Below are positions 35,708 to 44,537 of a stretch of 64,000 nucleotides of DNA, piece by piece. Origin of the DNA: Hyphomicrobiaceae bacterium (lineage in GTDB: Bacteria > Pseudomonadota > Alphaproteobacteria > Rhizobiales > Methyloligellaceae). Position 1 is the first letter of the stretch. Each line of letters starts with the position of its first letter. Below the pieces are notes generated by a model, which was not told the origin of the DNA, did no database searches, and saw nothing but the letters and a program-made list of their open reading frames with translations. The translations under genes and the position numbers were made by a program. The stretch covers positions 232,551 to 296,550 of the forward strand of contig JALCBY010000001.1 of NCBI GenBank assembly GCA_028066055.1, written 5' to 3'.

Positions 35708-37429
35708 TCAGGAAATGAGCGATTTTGTGCGAGCCGCATTGGCGGTCAGCCGTCCGCCACCGCCCTTGGTATAGGCCTTGAACGGGAACGCCATGTAGCG
35801 TGGCAGCCAGTCTTTGACTTGCTTGCGGCCATCGCCGGTGATGAAGTCCCGGACGATCTTCTTCTGCACCTTGGCCGTGGCGCTGACATTCGCGTCGGCG
35901 ACCGCCTTGCCGCCGATATGGCGGACAATCGCGTTGACCGCCGCCTTGTCGCGAAGCAGGTCGAAGAAGGCGTCGTCGGCCTGCCAATAATCGTGCATAT
36001 CGACCTTGAGATGGGTGCCCAGCGCTTCGACCACGGCGGTTCCGGCCTGCAGGGTCTCGGCCATGACGAGGCCGAGCACCCGCATCACATCGGCGTCGGA
36101 GAGCTTCAGGAGTGCCACGAAAAGCTCGACGACACGATAGTCGTCCCCGTTCGAGCGGACCACAGCAGATTCGTGAACGGGAAGCCCCAGCAGCTTGAGG
36201 ACCGACTTGCGTTCCTTGGCCAGCGCCATCTCGGCCCTGGACTTGGCAATGCTCTCGGCCGTGTCCTCTTTGCGCGTCGTTTGTGGATCGGGCTTGGTCT
36301 GCCAGAGCGCAGACCCGCCGATGGCATGCGCCACCATAACCCTCAACGAGACTCCGGGATGAGCAAGCATCGCGTGACGCACGGCGGCGTGGCGGTGAAG
36401 CTCGATATAGTTCTGCGCCGGATTGGTCAGTTCGGGCCGGACGGACTTTTCGTCCCTTTGCGTCTCATCATTCGACGCCTTGGCCCGGCGTCTGGCCGTC
36501 GCCTCCTTGGCGGTCAGCCAGCCCTCATGGATTTCGACCTCACCGCCATGGGACACGGTGATGGTGACCCGCCCGCCGTCTTTCTTGGGTGTTTTTTCAT
36601 GCTCGAAGGCATAAAAGCGATCGCCCGGTTCGAGTATCTCGACCTCGGTCCAACCTGCCTCCAGAAACGCATCGCGTTTGGCAGCGATGGCTTCGTTCTG
36701 CAAGGCCCAGAACCGGTCGGTGTCGGTGAAATAGCCTCGCTCGCCGAACAAATCGGCAACGATCTGGCCCTTGTAGGCTTCGAGCGGGAACAACGCAACC
36801 TCGGTCGAAATCTGCTGGCCGCCGAACAGCCATTGCTTGAGCTGATAACCACGCGGGGCGTATGCCTCCGGGTCGCTGAACAGCTTGAGCCAGTCACGCT
36901 GTTGGCGCTTGGTGGCCATGGTCAGATGGCGGACCGTTTCGGCGTCGATGTCCTCGTTGCGATAGGCTTGCCTGATCTTGGGCAGAAGGTCGCCCAGAGC
37001 GAGGCGCCGTTTGACCGCAAGCTCGGTGATGGCGAAGGTCGCGGCGATATCCGCAACGGACTTGCCCGCCTTTCTCAGCCGCACGAAGGTCTCGTACTGG
37101 GTCATCTCGTCCGGGTCGAGCCGGGCGAGATTTTCGATCATGGAGGCTTCGAGTGCCGCCGCGTCGTCGCCCGGCTCCATGACGGCGCAGGGAAGCGGCT
37201 CGACCGCACCGCCATCCTCCGCGACAGCCTTGGCCGCGAAGTAGCGCCTTCTACCGGCGACGACCTCGAAGCTCTCACCGTCGCCATTGAGCCGCACGAT
37301 GAGCGGGACCATCACGCCCCGCGCCTTCACGCTCGGGAGGATGTCAGAGATATCCGGCTTGGACTTGGCGTGGCGCATGTTGATGGCGGCGTCTTTCAGA
37401 TTCTCAAGTTCAATGTGTTGCAGTTGCAT
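35708..37429 (-). CDS. parB: Large ParB-family partition/stabilisation protein of the conjugative element
   Basis: A 573-residue ParB protein typical of integrative elements, longer than chromosomal ParB. The N-terminal domain has LENLKDAAINMRHAKSKPDI, the nucleotide-binding VVAGRRRYFAAKAV near residue 66, and ENLARLDPDEMTQYETFVRL. A helix-turn-helix follows (SVADIAATFAITELAVKRRL near 125). The C-terminal half is specific to mobile elements. The ATG at 37429 is chosen because AAGGAG precedes it; the frame upstream is open for 37 more codons but lacks homology. It probably helps maintain the excised element. No parA is present in the window. Confidence 0.88.
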   Translation of the reverse strand: MQLQHIELENLKDAAINMRHAKSKPDISDILPSVKARGVMVPLIVRLNGDGESFEVVAGRRRYFAAKAVAEDGGAVEPLPCAVMEPGDDAAALEASMIENLARLDPDEMTQYETFVRLRKAGKSVADIAATFAITELAVKRRLALGDLLPKIRQAYRNEDIDAETVRHLTMATKRQQRDWLKLFSDPEAYAPRGYQLKQWLFGGQQISTEVALFPLEAYKGQIVADLFGERGYFTDTDRFWALQNEAIAAKRDAFLEAGWTEVEILEPGDRFYAFEHEKTPKKDGGRVTITVSHGGEVEIHEGWLTAKEATARRRAKASNDETQRDEKSVRPELTNPAQNYIELHRHAAVRHAMLAHPGVSLRVMVAHAIGGSALWQTKPDPQTTRKEDTAESIAKSRAEMALAKERKSVLKLLGLPVHESAVVRSNGDDYRVVELFVALLKLSDADVMRVLGLVMAETLQAGTAVVEALGTHLKVDMHDYWQADDAFFDLLRDKAAVNAIVRHIGGKAVADANVSATAKVQKKIVRDFITGDGRKQVKDWLPRYMAFPFKAYTKGGGGRLTANAARTKSLIS

Positions 37430-37935
37430 GGGGGTTCTCCTTTGTTGTGGACTCCATCTACGGAAGCGGGTGAAGCGCCCGGAACCGGACACCAAATTGA
37501 GTTCGCGCAGAGGTCTCCGCGTTGCCGGTCGATCTCCCATTGGCGGGCCTGAGCGGCGCGCGCATCTCTTGATGCGCCGCCTTGCGCAAGCTTTGTGGGA
37601 CCATCGGCCCTCACCTCGTCATGGACGTTGGGTTTTGCCGCACCGGCGGCACGCTTGGGTCCGAGCCCACGCTCGCTGCTTGCATCGGCGGTTGCGGTTT
37701 CTGGCTCCATGGTTGCCGGTCCTCTGCTCTCCCGCCACGCCTTTCCCCGGAAAGGGGGCGGCAGGATGAGCGAGCCAAAGCCCCGCCGATTGAGGCGGAA
37801 CGCAACTGTCTTGGTCGGGGTCAAAGTCGGACTGAGGCGCCCACGGAACCAAGGCGGTTGCGGACCGCCACGGTGGGGCTATAAGCGAGTGTTCTGCCGC
37901 TCCCCGCATGCCGGAAAGGTCAGAAAAAAGATGTC
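37430..37935. other. GC-rich gene-free region upstream of parB
   Basis: About 500 bases with long open frames on both strands caused by GC bias, none with a domain or ribosome site. The parB promoter should be at its left end and candidate RNA copy 2 begins at its right end. Confidence 0.4.
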
Positions 37936-38072
37936 GCCGCCCGAAGGGACGGCGTCCTTCCGACGGACCGCAAAGTCCGGTGCCGCGCCAGGGATGGAAG
38001 CCCGGAGGGCCGAGACCGGTGGGATCCGGGCTCGGTTTTCGACAGCCCGGTGGCCGGCGAAAGGCCGGGCGG
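37936..38072 (+). ncRNA. Candidate structured RNA, copy 2
   Basis: Contains GCCG/CGGC at 37936-37953, GGAC/GTCC at about 37965-37978, a perfect nested hairpin CCGAG-A-CCGG-TGGGAT-CCGG-G-CTCGG at 38010-38035 followed by TTTTCGACAGCCCGG, and a last GGCC/GGCC hairpin. The 38010-38050 part matches copy 1 at 10556-10595. Loops are purine-rich (GCAAA, GAAA) on the plus strand. It lies divergent from parB. Function unknown. Confidence 0.45.
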
Positions 38073-38182
38073 GCGCTCGCAAAATACGCCAAACTTTCAA
38101 GAAACTCGGAAATCGCAGAAGGACATTCGCAGAACTGATGGCGGTTAGGCCAGCTTGCCAACAACGCACATCCGGGTTTGAG

Positions 38183-40042
38183 TCAAACGTCGCCTATGCA
38201 GAAAAACTCCGCACCGAGCGCGAAGCTGTTTACGCTCGCCCCCTGGAGCAAACTGTCAAGTTGACGCATCCGTTTTGTCGTTTGGTTGTCCGGCCGGCCG
38301 TCAAGCACCCGCGTGCGGGCTTGATTCCACGCGGCTTCTCGAACCCTCGGCTGAAAGATATGGACTTCGACTTTGAAATTGCTTCCGAAGTCGTTGAGGA
38401 CATCGAGGAACTCTTGTCGGTCAGCCTTGGCGCCGTCGTGCCAAACCGCGTCCGCCACCACCCCACCGTCGTTGCTGCTTAGTTTTCCGTGCAACGCCTC
38501 GCGATCCAAGTGACGGAGGTTTTTCACCGCTTGACCCACGACTATTTCGTAATCTGCCACCGACACACCGCGACTTGACGATCTGCTGTCACTTCCTTTG
38601 ACGTGAATTAGCGCCAACTTCTTTGCGCCCCGTGTCGGGTCGAGGTGGATAAAGTCGGCGGATTCCATGGAACCGTCATCACACAGGAGCCAGCCAGACG
38701 GGTTCCCGCGTTCTTTTAGGTTTGGCCAATGCCGAGCAATGAAAGTGAAGAGTGAATCATCAGTATCGCTGCCGATACCTGCGGGATCGAACACGCTTTT
38801 GTCGTTTGCGTTCTTGCGGATGGGTTTTTCTTTACCGACGTCATAATCGGTGCAGTCGACCCATTCCCAGCTGGTGAAGTGCGGATCCCGGAAACTTGTT
38901 TGGTAGAAGGTGCCACGCGAGAAAGTGTGCCCCGTATCGAAGTAGATCGTGAGCAGATCATTCGATTGGCAGAGCTTTTTTAGGAGCGTACCGTCGTCGC
39001 TCTCATCAGCCCAATCGCGCACCTCAGTAACCAGGCGTGTGCTTCCCGACGGTGTCGTGTCAAAGCTATAGCTGATCGTACCAAGCTGGAGATCATGCCA
39101 CCACACCACAGCAGAGAAATTCGGCGAACCATCGATCGCGGTTAACTCAAATCGGACACTATCGGCAAAATTCTGCAGCCAAGCTTGCTCACCATCGACA
39201 ACCGCATCAGGAAACTGCGCTTCCGGTACAATGAGTGACATGCCATAGGGAGCGCTAACCTCTTCAAGATTACCCTTGGGTTGCGCCAGCATGGGAAGAA
39301 CACGTTGGTCAGTCGGTGAATCAAGTGCCGCAGACACATGTGCCAAGAGACTCTGGGTCCTCTCGAGAAAACTGGCCCAATTCTCCGACGGGCTGATCCA
39401 AAATCTTCCCTGCTGCGGACTGCTCCCAATGACCGCGTCCGGAAACTGATCACTCCCGACCGTCGAGCGAATGGAGCTGTAATAGTAGGTCTGATCACCA
39501 AGTGGATCGACCGCCGATTCTAACTCTATTCCGGAGAGGGTTTTGCTATCCGCTTTGACCGCCGATCGACGATGCGTGCCACTGAGCCACAGAGTGCGCA
39601 CTCTGTTGGCGACCAGGCTTGCGTTGATGTCGCGACGGCCGAACTGACGAAGAGCATTTAACGGCCCGTCAGCGCTCTTATTGACATGATTGACAAGCTG
39701 GTTCCGCAGCCGGGCATCGCTAAAACTCGCAATAAAGTGACTTCCAGCACCGGTCAGGACAATTATGTGATGCAACACATCCAGCACATCGCCTTCAATA
39801 TACCATGCCGGCGGGCGGTGCTCTCGGTAGTGGATGCAGGACCACTGCATCTCATCCAGGCTGCCATTGTCAGGTTCGACCTCTTGGATTTCACGGTTCA
39901 CCGGTCCGGTGTTGTTCAGTTCTTCGATTCTTGCGACCAGTGCCGAACCGACTTCAGTGAGCGTTGCTGCCGTGACCGGGGTGTCCACATGGAAAAGCAC
40001 ACCCGACAAGTAGGGTTTGCAACTTTCGGCTTGGATCGGCAT
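38183..40042 (-). CDS. Uncharacterised 619-residue protein with a nuclease-like motif
   Basis: No recognised family. The most informative part is near residues 455-500: SADFIHLDP followed by LALIHVKGSDS and then VGQAVKNLRHLD, which resembles the D...hHxK core of PD-(D/E)XK nucleases with His in place of the usual Glu. The N-terminal 450 residues contain mixed alpha/beta sequence such as LHHIIVLTGAGSHFIASFSD and VVWWHDLQLGTISYSFD. It starts 16 bases after the DUF2235 gene, so they share an operon. Phage defence or plasmid interference is plausible from position and motif, but unproven. Confidence 0.65.
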   Translation of the reverse strand: MPIQAESCKPYLSGVLFHVDTPVTAATLTEVGSALVARIEELNNTGPVNREIQEVEPDNGSLDEMQWSCIHYREHRPPAWYIEGDVLDVLHHIIVLTGAGSHFIASFSDARLRNQLVNHVNKSADGPLNALRQFGRRDINASLVANRVRTLWLSGTHRRSAVKADSKTLSGIELESAVDPLGDQTYYYSSIRSTVGSDQFPDAVIGSSPQQGRFWISPSENWASFLERTQSLLAHVSAALDSPTDQRVLPMLAQPKGNLEEVSAPYGMSLIVPEAQFPDAVVDGEQAWLQNFADSVRFELTAIDGSPNFSAVVWWHDLQLGTISYSFDTTPSGSTRLVTEVRDWADESDDGTLLKKLCQSNDLLTIYFDTGHTFSRGTFYQTSFRDPHFTSWEWVDCTDYDVGKEKPIRKNANDKSVFDPAGIGSDTDDSLFTFIARHWPNLKERGNPSGWLLCDDGSMESADFIHLDPTRGAKKLALIHVKGSDSRSSSRGVSVADYEIVVGQAVKNLRHLDREALHGKLSSNDGGVVADAVWHDGAKADRQEFLDVLNDFGSNFKVEVHIFQPRVREAAWNQARTRVLDGRPDNQTTKRMRQLDSLLQGASVNSFALGAEFFCIGDV

Positions 40043-40058
40043 TTGGCGTCCTTTTCAA

Positions 40059-41264
40059 TCAGGTGAAACCATTGGTTTCCGGTAGATTAGGGTGCAGTGA
40101 TGCAACGTCGAGTTGGTCACAGTCGTAGACCGACGGGTGAATTTTAGCGTCCGAGGGAACAATCCGGCGTTCCTTTCGCGGAATGAACAACCCACCAATC
40201 ACTGTTCGGTTAGTGCGGACGTGGATGCTCCTGCGACGCGGGAAGTACTCCAAAATGGGCCAGAAGCCAGTCATCGATTTGTTGACAGTGGCGCAGGTGT
40301 TTGGGGGCTGATACTTCGATGGACCAGCCTTCGTTGTTTTGCCAAGCACAACCTGGTTGACCGAGCGGGTTTCGAATGCAATGCCGAATTTCTTGGACTC
40401 TTCGATCATCCAAGCCAGTGGAATTTTCGCCAACGCACTTTGTCTCTCGGGCCAGCCACCGCCAATGTCGCCATGAGTGCCGCGGAACCACTGTTCGTCG
40501 GCGTCCTGCGGTATTTCAGTTTGCTTGACCCAGTAGTCGGGACGATGCGTTTGGCCTAGCGGCCACAACATCGGCTGAAACATCGTCCTGCGCTCGTCGA
40601 GTGCGACGGCATGGCGAACAGCGGCCACACTACGATTGTTGGCTGTGAATGCATGTGAACGAAAGCGATATCCACGTTTTCCCGACTCAAGTACACTGGC
40701 GACCGTATCGAATAGACCTAAAAACGAAATAGTTGGCCGGGTCGGCTTAAGGGCCCGTTCGTACAAGCGAACCTCGGCAAAGGGGCCTGGCCCGTCACCG
40801 TCTTCCTGATCCTCAAATCGATCACTGATCCCCTTGTAGGCGCGATAAGCGTAGTCCAACAGGTTCATCTGATTGGGATGCAGCAACCCAAGTGTATGGA
40901 TGAATCCTGCAAGCACACGTGCGGTGTAAGCGCCGCGACTGAAACCGTAGATGATGATTTCATCAGACTGGCGCTTTCCATGCTCGTCTTTCTCGCCATG
41001 ATCATAGTGATCAACAAGAAAGCGGTAAGCGTCCTTGACGTTCTTATCTAACCCCCAACCTGTCGCCAGTCCCCAGACCTCGGCAGCCTTACGGCGAAAG
41101 GCAAAGGGTGAGTGCTCGGCTCCAAATGTGCCAACGCCAGGGTCGTAAAAGACAATCTGACTATTATTCTTCTTTAGACACCCGTGGAGACGCAAGATGT
41201 TGGTACGATCGTGCGATATTTCGTTCGAAGTGCCATCACACAATATGACAATATTTTTGGGCAC
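40059..41264 (-). CDS. DUF2235 alpha/beta-hydrolase (Tle1-like phospholipase fold)
   Basis: A 401-residue hydrolase. The start NIVILCDGTSNEISHDRTNI and the nucleophile elbow GFSRGAYTARVLAGF near residue 105 define the DUF2235 family; GTHGDIGGGWPE near 240 carries the conserved Asp region. Characterised members include Tle1 phospholipase effectors of type VI secretion, but no type VI genes are present and there is no signal peptide, so the enzyme should act in the cytoplasm. It lies between the secreted nuclease fusion and the 619-residue protein in one leftward operon. A membrane-damaging role in defence is a possibility. Confidence 0.85.
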   Translation of the reverse strand: MPKNIVILCDGTSNEISHDRTNILRLHGCLKKNNSQIVFYDPGVGTFGAEHSPFAFRRKAAEVWGLATGWGLDKNVKDAYRFLVDHYDHGEKDEHGKRQSDEIIIYGFSRGAYTARVLAGFIHTLGLLHPNQMNLLDYAYRAYKGISDRFEDQEDGDGPGPFAEVRLYERALKPTRPTISFLGLFDTVASVLESGKRGYRFRSHAFTANNRSVAAVRHAVALDERRTMFQPMLWPLGQTHRPDYWVKQTEIPQDADEQWFRGTHGDIGGGWPERQSALAKIPLAWMIEESKKFGIAFETRSVNQVVLGKTTKAGPSKYQPPNTCATVNKSMTGFWPILEYFPRRRSIHVRTNRTVIGGLFIPRKERRIVPSDAKIHPSVYDCDQLDVASLHPNLPETNGFT

Positions 41265-41365
41265 AAGCAGCTCCGCCGAAAAACTTGGATGCGCTATATC
41301 TCAACATATCCATTTGGCACCCGATCCTTTGGCGCAAGCTGACTTGGTCCTGCACGAACCAGACA

Positions 41366-43114
41366 TCACTTACAGCTGTCTCCAAATACAATGGTGCCAA
41401 ATTCGGGCTTATCGATGAACGGATTCCGGTTGCCCTGACGCTCTTCTATTCGGTCGTTTCGTCGCTTCTCAAAAGCACTCGGCGGATCAGCCTTGTGCCA
41501 CATCAATAGAGCACAGAGGTTCCCAATGAACGGCTCGCCGACGCTCGTTCTGCGATTGACGACCTCAAGGTCAGGCACCGAGTCGTCACCCTCGTATCGG
41601 ATTGCCATGTAGAAGATCATGCGCGCGACATCTCCCTTTACAGCATCGGAGGGTTCAAATGCACTCTCGGAAAACCGAACGCCTGGCGCCTCGCCGAGCG
41701 GTGTGGAGGCGGGACCGAAATCAAGATTGCCGCGGGTGGAATTCACTGACTTGTCCGCTGGCCTTAAGTGGTGAATGTCGGTGTATGCGGCTTGCCGGCG
41801 GCGCTTGAAACCGTGTGATTTTGGCCAAACGTGTTCCCGATTCCAAAGATCACCATCGGACCCGCCCCGATCACGCCGCGACTTGTCTTGGGACCGCTGC
41901 GTGTAAAGCAGGATAACGTTGTTTGCGTTATTCGGATCCTCGTCGGTGTACATAAGCGCGTCCCATACTTGTGAGTAGGTGAACTGTATGTGGCCCGTCA
42001 CAAGCTCATAAAGAGCATCGCGCAGATCTTCTCCATCGAGCCCAGCCAATCCCGCATATCTATCATCGGCACTGATCTGCAGCCTCTTCGGAACTGCTGC
42101 AGCGATATCGCCGGGTGCGAATGTGGTTGCTGCGAGGCCGCCGGCTGGACCTGCCGGTTCGAGCAACTGTATCTTGGCCCCTACCGCCACATGATCGGAG
42201 CCAAATGTCTGAGCCGATTTCACTGCGCTCAAGAAGCGCTCCGCGTTGGGTCCGTGGACATAGATGTTATCGATTGGGGTGCCAGGAAAAGAGGGAAAGG
42301 TGCTCGTGGTAATACTGGCGGCAAGGTTCTTCATTCTCAGGCCGCCGACAAGACCATCACGAAAGATGGCATGGGTATCATCGTACCTGTCGCGCCCGCG
42401 ACACCTTCGATAACAGTCAACCAAAAGGTCCGATCCGTTCTTTTTTGCATCGCTGTGACCCACGTTGAAATCGCCCGCCACGACATGGGTCAGATCAGGA
42501 TCTGAGACCCGTAGCTTGTTGATGTACGCAGCGATGGCGGCGGCCACCAATTCTCGTTTGCGTGCGTTCTTTCGATCCTTCCGACCGACAAGACCGTTTG
42601 CTGATTTCAGATGCACTCCAATGAGCGACAAGTTGAGATCGTCAATCCGCACCCAAAGGAATCCGCGACTGGCCCGAGTAGGCACGATACCAATATCCTC
42701 AAGCGGCCGTATCCTCTCCTCCTCCGGCTCGTCAGGTGAATCATTGTCCGGGGTTGCGTCGAATTCGACAACATCATCGAATTCGAAGCGACTAATGATC
42801 GCGATCTCAAAATTGCTGTGCTTGGGTTTATCTTCCTGCATGAAGTCCGAACACGCCAGATGGAAGTCCTGCAGTCCCATCGCGTCCCGGATCTGCCTGG
42901 CCAAGCTGCATGAGGTGAATTCTTGCAGGACCAATATGTCAGGCTTCATGGCCTTCGAAAAACGCCGAAAATCCTCTTTACGGTCTTGCACAATTGCGCT
43001 TGAGAAGACCTCCCTAGCGTTCCAGGTGACGATATTAATGCTCATGGATTGAGCAGCGGCGCTCGCAAGCCAGAGAACTGAAAAGGCAAATGAAAGCGTC
43101 ACGAATTTGACCAT
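41366..43114 (-). CDS. Secreted EEP-type nuclease fused to an endonuclease I domain
   Basis: A 582-residue double nuclease with a signal peptide (residues 1-22, ending ASAAAQ). The first domain (24-325) is an endonuclease/exonuclease/phosphatase fold with NIVTWNAREVF, LVLQEFTS (catalytic Glu), GVHLKSANG, VVAGDFNVGHSD, TPIDNIYVHG and GSDHVAV, so all catalytic residues are present. The second (about 350-580) is a His-Me-finger endonuclease I/NucM domain with REHVWPKSHGF near 423 and DIHHLRPADKSVNSTRGNLDFG split as DIHHLRP and SVNSTRGNLDFG. Two unrelated nuclease folds in one exported polypeptide is unusual. It is divergent from another EEP nuclease gene. A role in degrading extracellular DNA or in competition is inferred. 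Confidence 0.9.
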   Translation of the reverse strand: MVKFVTLSFAFSVLWLASAAAQSMSINIVTWNAREVFSSAIVQDRKEDFRRFSKAMKPDILVLQEFTSCSLARQIRDAMGLQDFHLACSDFMQEDKPKHSNFEIAIISRFEFDDVVEFDATPDNDSPDEPEEERIRPLEDIGIVPTRASRGFLWVRIDDLNLSLIGVHLKSANGLVGRKDRKNARKRELVAAAIAAYINKLRVSDPDLTHVVAGDFNVGHSDAKKNGSDLLVDCYRRCRGRDRYDDTHAIFRDGLVGGLRMKNLAASITTSTFPSFPGTPIDNIYVHGPNAERFLSAVKSAQTFGSDHVAVGAKIQLLEPAGPAGGLAATTFAPGDIAAAVPKRLQISADDRYAGLAGLDGEDLRDALYELVTGHIQFTYSQVWDALMYTDEDPNNANNVILLYTQRSQDKSRRDRGGSDGDLWNREHVWPKSHGFKRRRQAAYTDIHHLRPADKSVNSTRGNLDFGPASTPLGEAPGVRFSESAFEPSDAVKGDVARMIFYMAIRYEGDDSVPDLEVVNRRTSVGEPFIGNLCALLMWHKADPPSAFEKRRNDRIEERQGNRNPFIDKPEFGTIVFGDSCK

Positions 43115-43424
43115 TTGGAAATGTCCACTTCTCGTTGCGACCGAACGATCAGGCCGTGCAGCCTAAATATATGACACGTTGAATGCATACTTGGTTGGCC
43201 ACAGACCAAGCGCATTTCATCATCAATATCTCCGACACACCAAACGCTAATCTATAATCTACAAGCTCATACATCTTTCCAGATGTTAGGAATATGACAA
43301 TAGTGTAATATTTTTCTATCTGTCCACAGCAATCGAAATTTCATGAATGATCTCATGATTTATTGATTTTGATTTCTAAGTTTTTTTGCTGTTTATTGTA
43401 GATGTAAACATGGTGGAGGGAAGC
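43115..43424. promoter_or_regulatory. AT-rich divergent promoter region of two nuclease genes
   Basis: About 300 bases, clearly AT-rich from 43240 onward, separate the divergent nuclease genes. A strong ribosome site GGAGGG at 43415-43420 precedes the rightward ATG at 43425. Shared regulation of both genes is likely. Confidence 0.5.
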
Positions 43425-44381
43425 ATGAAAAGGCTGTTAGTTTTGAGTCTGTTTCTGAGCTTATTGTTCGGCTCAAACGCGTTTGCTGAAACAATCATTA
43501 TCGGTTCATGGAATATCGAGAATCTCCATCACAAGAACGACTTCAAGCTCCGCTCGTTTGGGACCAAACGGCAGAATGTAGATTTCGACTTGTTGCGGTC
43601 ATACGCAAACCGCTTTGGACGGCAGAGCGATCCTGCTGACATCATCGCGCTGCAGGAGATCGGCACCAGAGCTGGCCTGGAGCGCATTTTTCCACCGAGC
43701 GATTACTTGATCCTCATGTCATCGCGCCATGAGAATGACAACGCAGAGGAAGAAGAAGGGGAAATCTACACGGCAATTGCAGTTCGCAAGAACCGCGGAA
43801 TTTCTGTCGTTAAGCAGGACGATCTTGAAGAGCTCGCAATAAAGCATACCGATGGTCGACCAGTCCGTGCCGGCACAGCTGCACTACTCGATGTGAACGG
43901 CACCAAGCTGTGGTTCATGTCTGTGCACCTGAAATCGAGTTGTTCGCATGTCAAAAAGGCCCACACGTCAACTCGTGACGATTGTGAAACGCTGTGGAAA
44001 CAGCACATGCCGCTCCTCGACTGGATCAAGCAAAAACGGGAAGCAAAGATCCCGTTCGTGATTGCCGGAGACTTCAACAGGCGCTTTCGTCAATTCCAGA
44101 ATCAGGGCCCATTTTGGAAGGCCATCAATGGGGGAGAGCCGGACGAGGATCTGAAAGATGCCTTGCTGTCTCAGCACCCATCTTTGGTCACTCGCAAATG
44201 CCCGACCCGCCGTGGGTCCAGCACCCAGCCGATCGATTGGATATTGCTTGATGCGGGGGTGGCGCATTGGTTCGTTGAAGGATCGTTTTGGGAGCGGCGC
44301 TACCGCCGGGCTGACATCAGTAAAGCCGATGGCGGGCTGAGCGATCACTGCCCAATCAGCATCAATATCGAGATCGAATGA
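43425..44381 (+). CDS. Secreted EEP-family nuclease/phosphatase
   Basis: A 318-residue endonuclease/exonuclease/phosphatase with a signal peptide (about residues 1-20, ending NAFA). Catalytic elements are IIGSWNIENLH, IIALQEIG, WFMSVHLKSSC, VIAGDFNRRF, QPIDWILLD and LSDHCPISI, all intact. The start at 43425 is set by the GGAGGG ribosome site; starts further upstream would delay the signal peptide. It should act in the periplasm or outside the cell on nucleic acid or a phosphoester. It pairs with the divergent EEP/endonuclease I fusion. Confidence 0.9.
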   Translation: MKRLLVLSLFLSLLFGSNAFAETIIIGSWNIENLHHKNDFKLRSFGTKRQNVDFDLLRSYANRFGRQSDPADIIALQEIGTRAGLERIFPPSDYLILMSSRHENDNAEEEEGEIYTAIAVRKNRGISVVKQDDLEELAIKHTDGRPVRAGTAALLDVNGTKLWFMSVHLKSSCSHVKKAHTSTRDDCETLWKQHMPLLDWIKQKREAKIPFVIAGDFNRRFRQFQNQGPFWKAINGGEPDEDLKDALLSQHPSLVTRKCPTRRGSSTQPIDWILLDAGVAHWFVEGSFWERRYRRADISKADGGLSDHCPISINIEIE

Positions 44382-44537
44382 TTTTGTTTGAGCTACCGAC
44401 CGCTGGTTGCAGTGCCAGACCATTCAAGTGGGTGCGAATTGGAACACTATGTATATTTGGCATTATGACGATCTATACAGCATCCTTCAGCAAATGCCTG
44501 CGTTCGCGCCCGTTGACCGGACAGACGCATCCTGAGC

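Noticed and set aside
35819..37552. A 577-codon open frame on the plus strand opposite parB
   Set aside because: It is antisense to a clear ParB protein, has no domain, and long antisense frames are expected in GC-rich genes.
40059..41264. Type VI secretion effector
   Set aside because: DUF2235 includes Tle1 effectors, but there are no VgrG, PAAR or other type VI genes and no immunity partner with a signal peptide.
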